Shown: positions 52,644 through 60,127 of the stretch, piece by piece | Numbering within the stretch: the stretch's first letter is position 1 | How the letters are laid out: each line of letters opens with the position of its first letter | Assembly (NCBI GenBank): GCA_963732775.1 | Contig: CAVTAR010000001.1 | Span: forward strand, 1,674,001-1,738,000 | Source: CAVRQM01 sp963732775 | GTDB lineage: Bacteria; Pseudomonadota; Alphaproteobacteria; Acetobacterales; Acetobacteraceae | Direction: 5' to 3' | Length of the DNA: 64,000 nt | Made by a program: the position numbers and the translations under genes | Notes under the pieces: model-generated | Told to the model about the DNA's origin: nothing | Databases searched by the model: none | Seen by the model: the letters and a program-made list of their open reading frames with translations, nothing else

Positions 52644-54546
52644 CGGCCAGTCGCCGCCGGCGAGCTCGTCGAGGCGTCGGCGCCGGCAGGCGCAGCCGGC
52701 GGCGTAGAGCCAGGTGTAGGTCAGCACGCGCGGCACGATAGGCGCGGGTCTCGTCGATCGGGATCGCCTCGATGAACAGCAGCGGGTCGCCGTAGTCGCG
52801 CACCTGCGGCGCCCAGCGGGCGAACTGCGCCGGGCCGCAATTGTAGCTCGCCAGCAGGCGGATCAGGTCGCCGTCGATGCCGTCGAGACCGGCCAGGTAG
52901 CCGACGTAGCGCTGGCCGAGCGTCGAGGTTGGTCGCCGGGTCGTGCAGCATCCCGCGCAGCCGCGCCATCGAGGCATGCCCGGCGCGGCCCGGGCGCGGG
53001 TGATGAAGCGGCGGTGTCCGGCATGATCTGCATCATGCCGAGGGCGCCGGCCGCGGAGACCGCCTCGCTGTGTCGAAATTGGATTCCGTGCGGGCCAGCG
53101 CGTAGACCATGCGCCGGATCGACGCGGAAGCCGCCGGCCGGGCGCAGGCGCGGCACGCGGAAGCGCGTCTCCTCGCGCGGCCGGCCGTCCAGCGACCTGC
53201 AGCAGGTCGGCGAGCTGGGCGGCGAGGTCGGACAGGCCGGCATGGTCGGCGACCAGCATCACCGCGCGCGCCATGTCGGGGCGGTCGACAACTGCCGGGC
53301 CAGAGCCGGCGCAGCTCGGCCTCGGCGCGGGCCGGCTGGTCGACCTGCAGCAGCGCGAAGGCGCGCAGGCCCTCGTCGGTGGCCGCCACGGCATCGACGT
53401 CGGCCTGCGCCAGGGTCTCGCGCGGACCCTGCCCGTCGCGGATCGCGCCGGTGCCCGTACCAGGTACCGTTGCCGAGCGCCGCGTTGCGCCAGCAGGCCG
53501 TAGAAGGTGTCCCGCTCGGCGGCGGCGCGGTGCAGCCAGAGCTGGAAGCCGTCGCCGTGGCCGGCTGGGCGGTGCGCAGGTGCGCGCGCGCGGCCCAGAA
53601 CGCGGCGGCGGCGCGCAGCGAGGGGGTGGTGAGCCGCGAACGCCAGGCCGCCTCGAACATCGGCTGCGCGAGCTCGGCGAGGTTCATGCGCCAGGCCGCG
53701 AGCCCGCCCGCGAAGCCGGCGAGGGCGGCCGGCTCGCAGCCGCGGCCGGGCCAGCGCCAGCAGCCGTGCAGGCCCTCGGCGGCCAGGTCGTAGGCGGCCT
53801 CGTCCTGGTTCAGCGTGAACAGGATGCGCGCCGCCTCGCCCAGCAGGTGCGACGCGTAGGCCCCGCTGAGGCCCGAGGTGCGGGCGAGCAGGCGGCGCAC
53901 GCCGGCCGCGCCGTGGTGGCGCGCGGCGTCGGCCAGCGCGCGGTCGAGGCCGGGTTGCGCGCCAGCCCACGCTCGGCCGGCCCGGTCTCCTCGGGCACCG
54001 GCGGCGAGAGCGGGATGCTGGCGGCGGCCCGGCCCGGCAGGCGGCGAAGGCCGGCGGCGGCGCGGGTGGCGGCGCACCGCGCGGCAGGCGGGCGAGCAGC
54101 AGGGCGTGGATCGCCGCGGCGTCCGGCAGGTCGGGCCAGCGGTTGAGCCAGGCGCGCAGCTCGGCCACGTCCGGGCGGCTGAACCGGCCGAGATAGCGGT
54201 CCGCCTGGAGCACCCCGAGCATCGCCTGCCCCAGCGCCGAGCTGGCATCGAGCGCGCCGGACTCGCGCGCCGCGACCTCAATGGCGCCGCGTGCCTGGAG
54301 CGAGAAGACGCGGCGGATGCGCGCCGCCTCGCTGGGCGGCAGCGGCCGCGGCCAGGCCACGCCGCCGCCGTCGCCGAACGGGGACATGCGCGGCACCGCC
54401 AGCGCCACGTCGTCGCTGCCCTCGGCCGCCGCCAGCCGTGACGCGACGGCCCGTGACGGGACGGCCGAGCCGGCCAGCAGGGCGGCGCCGGCGAGCAGCG
54501 CGGTCGCCACGGGCAGTCGGGAGAGCGCACGTCCGAGCTGCCGCAT
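52644..54546 (-). CDS. Soluble lytic murein transglycosylase (Slt70-like), shattered by ten or more frame breaks
   Basis: Pieces of one ~620-residue protein occur in all three minus frames in the correct order. A signal peptide and N-terminal superhelix (IRRVFSLQARGAIEVAARES, PDVAELRAWLNRWPDLPDAA) lie in the first frame. Then come LDRALADAARHHGAAGVRRL, SHLLGEAARILFTLNQDEAA and AATDEGLRAFALLQVDQPAR. The catalytic domain has YALARTESNFDT (Glu), SAAGALGMMQIMPDTA and LLASYNCGPAQFARWAPQV, then LTYTWLYAA. Switches fall roughly at 54040, 53950, 53560, 53490, 53430, 53290, 53190, 53140, 53070, 53010, 52920 and 52738. The 3' end cannot be resolved. Every fragment is well conserved, so poor base accuracy is more likely than decay. 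Confidence 0.72.
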
Positions 54547-54666
54547 GACGCGCCGCTACACGGCAAGTTCGTGAGACACAAGCCGGCCTGGTGAGACTTC
54601 GTCCAGTAGGTCGGGACGAACACCAGCCGACAGGCAATTACCGAGTGTTACTCGTTCACGAATCCG

Positions 54667-55506
54667 TCATGCCTGGTCGAGCGCGCGTCGCAGCAGCCGC
54701 CAGTCGGCCCAGCTCGCCCGCTTCAGCTCCGGCCTGGCCAGGAGCTGCGCCGGAGCGAAGGTGGGCAGCGCCGGGACCAGCTCGGCGCGGCCGGCGAGCG
54801 TGGCGGGCCGCCAGCGCCCACGCAGCCGCGACAGCGACGCCTCGCGGCCGAACAGCGCGCGGGGCGGGACGGCGCCCAGCAGCAGCAGCCGCCGGGCGCC
54901 GCCCAGCACCAGGAAGCGGTGCAGGAACGGGATGAACGCCGCGAGCTCCGCCTCGCTGGCGGGCCGCCCGCCCGGCGGGCGCCACGGCACGACATGGGCC
55001 AGCAACACCTGGCCGCGGTCCAGGCCGATGCTGGCGAGCATGCGGTCCAGCAGCGCGCCCGCGCGGCCGGCGAACGGCGCCCCGGCGCGGTCCTCGTCCG
55101 CCCCCGGCACGTCGCCGACCAGCGCGAGGTCGGCCCGCGCGGGGTCGGTCGCGAACACCAGCGAGGTGGCCGTGGCCGCGAGCCCGTCCGGGTCGAAGGC
55201 GCGCAGCGCCGCCCCGAGGGCCTCCAGGCTGTCCGCGGCGGCGGCCATCTCGCCGGCGGCGTCGGCGTCGCCGCGGCCCGCGCCGATGCGCCCGACGCGC
55301 GCGACGCTCGCCACGGGCCGCGGCCCGGGCTGAGCAGGCAGCGCGGGCGGCGTGGGCTGCGCTGGCGGCGTCGCCGCCGCCGCGGCTGGCGGGGGCGGCT
55401 GAGGCGCGACGAGGCGGTCGAGAGGGGCGTCCAGCAGCGCCTCGTCGGCGCCCCACTCCACCTGCAGCCGCAGGGCGTGCAGGCGCGCGGCCGTCTCGGC
55501 ATCCAT
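54667..55506 (-). CDS. Uracil-DNA glycosylase family 4-like protein without the iron-sulfur cysteines
   Basis: A 279-residue protein. The first ~105 residues are an Ala/Pro-rich extension beginning ETAARLHALRLQVEWGADEA. The glycosylase core follows: LVGDVPGADEDRAGAPFAGR (motif A), LLAHVVPWRPPGGRPASEAE and LLLLGAVPPRALFGREASLS. Canonical family 4 enzymes bind a 4Fe-4S cluster through four Cys. The equivalent positions here are Phe/Asp near FDPDGL, Trp in VVPWRPP and Phe in AAFIPFL, so no cluster is expected. Role: removal of uracil from DNA, by family. It lies upstream of the lytic transglycosylase on the same strand. Confidence 0.85.
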   Translation of the reverse strand: MDAETAARLHALRLQVEWGADEALLDAPLDRLVAPQPPPPAAAAATPPAQPTPPALPAQPGPRPVASVARVGRIGAGRGDADAAGEMAAAADSLEALGAALRAFDPDGLAATATSLVFATDPARADLALVGDVPGADEDRAGAPFAGRAGALLDRMLASIGLDRGQVLLAHVVPWRPPGGRPASEAELAAFIPFLHRFLVLGGARRLLLLGAVPPRALFGREASLSRLRGRWRPATLAGRAELVPALPTFAPAQLLARPELKRASWADWRLLRRALDQA

Positions 55507-55597
55507 GCGCGGCGACCCCCCATTCCACAGCGGCTGCGTCGCGGCCGGCCCGCGTCGGCCGATGGCGCCGCGCCCGGGTGCCTGTTACTGTCGCGCG

Positions 55598-57352
55598 ATG
55601 CAAGCCTGTACGCTCCGACGCTCGGCCCTCCTCGCGCTGTCCCTGCTCGCCTCGTGCGCCGCCTCCGGCCCGGAGCGCGCGACGCGGGCGGCGCTCGACG
55701 CGCAGCGCGGCGCGGCACCGGCCGAGGCGCCGCCGCCGGTCGCGGCGAGCGAGTTCCTGGTGGCGCGGCTGGCCGGCCAGCAGGGCGACCTCGACGTGGC
55801 CGCGAGCGCCTTCCTCGACGCCCTGGCCGCCGACCCCGGCGCGCTCGAGGTCCGCCAGCAGGCGTTCCTGGCCTGCCTGCTGACCGGGCGCCCGGAGGCC
55901 GAGCACCTGGCCGAGGGCCTGTCGGACAACCCGGTCGCACAACTGCTGCTCGCCGGGCGGGCTGCCAAGCAGGGTCGCTGGGAGGACGCGCAGAGCCGGT
56001 TCGCAAGCCTGCCGCACCAGGGCATGACGCAGGTGCTGGAGCCGCTGCTGGTCGCCTGGGCGCAGGCCGGGGCCGGCCACCCGGACGCGGCGCTGGCGAC
56101 GCTGCGCCCGTTCGTCGAGGGCGAGCGGTTCCGCGCCATCTACGCCCTGCACGCCGCGCTGATCGCCGACCTCGCGCAGCGCGACCCCGAGGCCAGCCGG
56201 CTGTATCGCGTGGCCCAGGGCGCGTTCGGCGACGCCAACCTCGAACTGGCCCGCCAGCTCGCGAGCTGGCAGGCGCGGCAGGGCGACACGGCCGCCGCCG
56301 ACCACACGCTGGCCGCACTGGCCGAGCAGAGCCCGGACCTCGCCATCGTCCTGCCGCTGCTGCGGCGCGACGTGGCAGCCCGGCAGGTGCGCCGCCCGCT
56401 CGACGGCATGGCGGAGGCCTATCTCGCGCTCGCCGCCGCGCTGCGCCAGCAGGATGCGAGCGAGTTCGCCGCCCTGGTGCTGCGCCTGGCGCTCGAACTG
56501 CGGCCCGACCTCACCGGCGCGCGGCTGCTGTCGTCGGAGATCATGACCGAGTCCGGGCAGGTGGGCGGGGCGCTGCACGTGCTGGAGCCGGTGCGCGCCG
56601 ACGATCCGCTGGCGCCGCTGGTCGACCTGCGGCGGGCCGCGCTGCTCGACCGGCTGGGCCGCAGCGAGCAGGCGAACGCCGTGCTGGTGCGCCTGGAACA
56701 GGCCTATCCCGAGCGGCCGGAGCCGTGGGCGGTGCAGGGCGGGCTGCTGCGCGCGCAGCATCGCTACCCCGACGCGGTCGCGGCCTATGGCGAGGCGATC
56801 CGCCGCGTGCCGGCGCCGGTCCGCGCCAACTGGCCGCTGTTCTACGAGCGCGGCATCGCGCTGGAGCGCTCGCAGCGCTGGCCCGAGGCGCAGGCCGACT
56901 TGGAACGCGCCCTGCAACTGGCGCCCGACGAGCCGTTCGTGCTGAACTACCTGGCTTATTCCTGGACCGAGAAGGGCGAGAACCTGGCGCGCGCGCGCCA
57001 GATGATCGACCGGGCGGTGGCGCTGAAGCCGAACGACGGCGCGATGCTGGACAGCCTCGGCTGGGTGCGGCTGCGCCAGGGCGACGTGGACGGCGCCGTG
57101 CACGACCTGGAACACGCGGTCGAGCTGGAGCCGGAGGACGCGACGATCAACGGCCATCTCGGCGACGCCTACCAGGCCGCCGGGCGGCGCACCGAGGCGC
57201 TGTTCCAGTGGCGCCGCGCGCTGACGCTGAACCCGGAGCCCGAGGACACCACGCGGCTGCAGGCCAAGCTGCGCGAGGCCGGCGCGACCGTGGACGGCAG
57301 CACGGCGGCGGTGGCCAAGGGCAACCCCAGCCGCCTCCCGGCGGCGCCGACC
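55598..57352 (+). CDS. Tetratricopeptide-repeat lipoprotein, frame continuing into ispE
   Basis: About 585 residues with lipobox LLASC (signal MQACTLRRSALLALSLLASC) and many TPR-like helices. The best is the C-terminal run WPLFYERGIALERSQRWPEA, EPFVLNYLAYSWTEKGENLA, DGAMLDSLGWVRLRQGDVDG, GHLGDAYQAAGRRTEALFQW. Such proteins scaffold periplasmic or outer-membrane complexes. No stop codon in this frame separates it from IspE; the tail VDGSTAAVAKGNPSRLP leads straight to the IspE methionine. A cytosolic kinase fused to a lipoprotein would be misplaced, so I set the boundary at the internal ATG. A hidden indel is likely. It is divergent from udg with a 91-base gap. Confidence 0.8.
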
Positions 57353-58280
57353 ATGCCGGCGAGCGAGGCGGCACCCGCGAAGGTGAACCTGTTCCTGCAC
57401 GTCGTGGGACGCCGCGCGGACGGCTACCACCTGCTCGACAGCCTGGTGGTGTTCGCGGGCGTCGCCGACCGCATCGAGGCGGAGCCCGCCGAGGCGCACA
57501 GCCTGGAGCTGCACGGCCCGGGCGCCGCCGCATTGCTGAGCGAGCCGGGGCGGGGCGAGCCGGGGCGGGCGAGCCGGGCGAGAACCTCGTCGCGCGGGCG
57601 GCGCGCCTGCTGGCCGGGGCGTGCGGGGTGCGGTCGGGCGTGCGGCTCCGGCTGTTCAAGCACCTGCCGGTCGCGGCCGGCATCGGCGGCGGCTCGGCCG
57701 ACGCGGCGGCCACCCTGCGGCTGCTGCTGCGGCTGTGGGACGTGACGCTGCCGGCCGAGCGGCTGGCGCAGCTCGCGGGCGAACTTGGCGCCGACGTGCC
57801 GGTGTGCCTGGCCGGGCAGGCCGCCCGCATGGCGGGCGTGGGCGAGGTGCTGTCCGCCGCCCCTGCCCTGCCCGGGTACGGCTGGTGCTGGTCAACCCCG
57901 GGGTGGCGGTGTCCACGCCGGCCGTGTTCCGCGCCCGCGCGGCCGGGTTCTCCGAGCCGGCGGCACTGCCCACGGGCTGGCGCGACGCGCGCGAGATGGC
58001 CGGCGACCTCGCGCGGTGTCGCAACGACTTGCAGGCGGCGGCGATCGGCCTGTGCCCCGCGATCGCCGAGGCGCTGGAGCGGCTGGCAGCCTCGCCCGGC
58101 TGCCGGCTCGCGCGGATGAGCGGGTCGGGGGCGACGTGCTTCGGCCTGTTCGACACCCCGCGCGCGGCCGCCCGCGCCGCCGCCGCCGGCCCGTGGCCGC
58201 CGGCCTGGTGGGTCTGGGGCGGGGCGCCGGCCACGCGACCGGCGGGGCTGGAGGCCGGGTCGGCGGCGCACCGCGATTGA
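57353..58280 (+). CDS. ispE: 4-diphosphocytidyl-2-C-methyl-D-erythritol kinase, with two frame breaks
   Basis: A GHMP kinase of the MEP isoprenoid pathway, about 309 residues when corrected. Frame 1: PAKVNLFLHVVGRRADGYHL and LLDSLVVFAGVADRI. Near 57570, inside a GAGCCGGGGCGG-type repeat, a base is missing and the frame moves to GENLVARAARLL and the ATP motif PVAAGIGGGSADAAATLRLL. Near 57875 another missing base moves it to VRLVLVNPGVAVSTPAVFRA and MSGSGATCFGLFDT. The length 928 plus two restored bases is a whole number of codons. The gene is essential, so both breaks are probably sequence errors. Confidence 0.92.
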
Positions 58281-58327
58281 TGCCGGGCGGAGGGCGGATT
58301 ATGCAGGCAGGCGACGCGACACGACCC

Positions 58328-58403
58328 TGGGGCGTCGCCAAGCGGTAAGGCAGCGGACTTTGAATTCCGCCATGCGAAGGTTCGAATCCTTCCGCCCCAA
58401 CCA
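58328..58403 (+). tRNA. tRNA-Gln(UUG), with an eight-base anticodon loop
   Basis: A cloverleaf with acceptor stem TGGGGCG (58328-58334) pairing with CGCCCCA (58393-58399), discriminator A and encoded CCA (58401-58403). D-arm GCC/GGC, T-arm GAAGG TTCGAAT CCTTC. The anticodon stem GCGGA/TCCGC (58353-58357 and 58366-58370) encloses CTTTGAAT, one base more than the normal seven. The anticodon TTG is at 58360-58362. The starting T-A pair and sequence are those of tRNA-Gln. The extra T may be an indel artefact. Confidence 0.93.
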
Positions 58404-58484
58404 GCCGGACCCACCAGCCGGGTCCGCCGGAACCCTCGCACCCGCCCCGGCTTAAGCCTGCTGGCAAACGGCCACCGGGGTTTC

Positions 58485-59090
58485 ATGACAGCAGCACAGG
58501 ACGAGACGGGCGTCAGCCGGCGAGCGGTGTTGAGCGCCGCGGCGGTCGCGGCGATCCCGCTGGCGGCGGGTGGCAACGCCGCCTCGGCCGCCGACGCGAG
58601 GCCGGCCGGCGCGCCGACGCTGGCGATGGACTTGCAGGTCAACGGGCACCGGCACCGCGTCGCCCTCGACCCGCGGACCACGCTGCTCGACGCGCTGCGC
58701 GAGGAACTCGGCCTGACCGGGGCGAAGAAGGGCTGCGACCACGGCCAGTGCGGCGCCTGCACCGTGCACGTCGACGGCCGGCGCGTGCTGGCCTGCCTGA
58801 CCTTGACCGCGAGCGTGCAGGGCCGCGCCATCACCACCATCGAGGGCCTCGCCCGCGACGATTCGAGCCTGCATCCGATGCAGCAGGCGTTCATCGACCA
58901 TGACGGGTTCCAGTGCGGCTACTGCACGCCGGGCCAGATCATGTCGGCGGTCGCCTGCGTGAACGAGGGCCACGCCGGCTCCCGCGAGGAGATCCGCGAA
59001 TTCATGAGCGGCAATCTCTGCCGCTGTGCCGCCTACCCCAACATCGTCGAGGCGATCGAGCAGGCGAAGCCGCTGATGGCGAGGGCCTGA
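58485..59090 (+). CDS. paoA: Aldehyde dehydrogenase iron-sulfur subunit (PaoA-like), Tat-exported
   Basis: A 201-residue small subunit of the xanthine oxidase-family periplasmic aldehyde oxidoreductase. The N-terminus has a twin-arginine signal (VSRRAVLSAAAVAAIPLAAG). The plant-type 2Fe-2S domain has CDHGQCGACTVHVDGRRVLA with its final Cys just after. The second 2Fe-2S cluster uses FQCGYCTPGQ and GNLCRCAAYPNIVEAI. The complex would fold with cofactors in the cytosol and be exported as one by Tat. It is the first gene of paoABC, four bases before paoB. Confidence 0.93.
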   Translation: MTAAQDETGVSRRAVLSAAAVAAIPLAAGGNAASAADARPAGAPTLAMDLQVNGHRHRVALDPRTTLLDALREELGLTGAKKGCDHGQCGACTVHVDGRRVLACLTLTASVQGRAITTIEGLARDDSSLHPMQQAFIDHDGFQCGYCTPGQIMSAVACVNEGHAGSREEIREFMSGNLCRCAAYPNIVEAIEQAKPLMARA

Positions 59091-59093
59091 ACC

Positions 59094-60125
59094 ATGCGCC
59101 CGTTCACCTTCCAGGTCGCCGCCGACGCCGACGCCGCGGTGCGCGCGGCCGCCACCACGACCGGCATCACCACCGGCGCGCTGCCCGCCAACGGCGCACC
59201 GGTGCAGTTCCTGGCCGGCGGCACGACCATGCTCGACCTGATGAAGCTCGACGTGATGCGGCCCGAGACCCTGGTCGACATCAACCGCCTCGCCGACCGC
59301 CACGCGGCGATCGTGCTCGACGGCTCCGGCCTGCGCATGGGGGCGCTGGCGCGCATGGCCGACGTGGCCGACCACCCCGGCATCAACCGCAACTATCCGG
59401 CGGTGGCGCAGTCGATGACGCTGGCCGCGAGCCCGCAACTGCGCAACATGGCAAGCCTCGGCGGCAACGTGCTGCAGCGCACCCGCTGCCAGTATTTCCG
59501 CGACACGCGCTGGGCCGAGTGCAACAAGCGCACCCCCGGCTCCGGCTGCGCCGCGCGCGACGGCGTCAACCGCGACCTCGCGGTGCTGGGCGTCAGCGAG
59601 CACTGCATCGCCAACTATCCGGGTGACTGGGCGGTGGTGCTGGCCGCCCTCGGCGCCACGGTCGACATCCTGGGCGCGGCCGGCGCGCGCACGCTGGCGT
59701 TCGCCGACCTGCACCGCGCGCCAGGCGATACGCCGCATGTCGAGACGGTCCTGCTGCCCGGCGAACTCATCACCAACTTCACCGTGCCCGCCGGCCCCTG
59801 GACGCGCCGGTCGCTCTACCTGAAGGTGCGCGACCGGCAATCCTACCAGTTCGCGCTCGCCTCGGCGGCGGTGGCGCTGCACATGCAGGGCCGGCAGGTG
59901 GTCGAGGCGCGGATCGGCCTCGGCGGCATCGCCGCGAAGCCCTGGCGCGCGCACGAGGCCGAGGCGGCGCTGCGCGGCCGGGCGCTCGACGAGGCTTCGG
60001 CCGCGGATGCCGCGCGAGTGGCGCTCGCGGGGGCCTGGAGCGGCGGCGGCAACGCCTTCAAGGCCGAGCTCGCGCAACGGACGCTGGTGCGAGCGCTGCT
60101 CGCGGCCAGCCAGATGGAGGCCTGA
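59094..60125 (+). CDS. paoB: Aldehyde dehydrogenase FAD-binding subunit (PaoB-like)
   Basis: A 343-residue FAD subunit. LAGGTTMLDLMKLDVMRPET is the FAD-binding start, and AASPQLRNMASLGGNVLQRT the second FAD motif. It carries the extra Cys set typical of PaoB (RCQYFRDTRWAECNKRTPGS, GCAARDGVN, GVSEHCIANYPGD), which binds an additional 4Fe-4S cluster. The C-terminal CO-dehydrogenase flavoprotein domain (IGLGGIAAKPWRAHEAEAAL) follows. It lies between paoA and paoC with gaps of three and two bases. Confidence 0.94.
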   Translation: MRPFTFQVAADADAAVRAAATTTGITTGALPANGAPVQFLAGGTTMLDLMKLDVMRPETLVDINRLADRHAAIVLDGSGLRMGALARMADVADHPGINRNYPAVAQSMTLAASPQLRNMASLGGNVLQRTRCQYFRDTRWAECNKRTPGSGCAARDGVNRDLAVLGVSEHCIANYPGDWAVVLAALGATVDILGAAGARTLAFADLHRAPGDTPHVETVLLPGELITNFTVPAGPWTRRSLYLKVRDRQSYQFALASAAVALHMQGRQVVEARIGLGGIAAKPWRAHEAEAALRGRALDEASAADAARVALAGAWSGGGNAFKAELAQRTLVRALLAASQMEA

Positions 60126-60127
60126 CC

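Noticed and set aside
52059..52736. 225-residue minus-strand frame as a complete MoaB
   Set aside because: Its first half is shadow sequence; the true MoaB N-terminus is in another frame starting at 52567.
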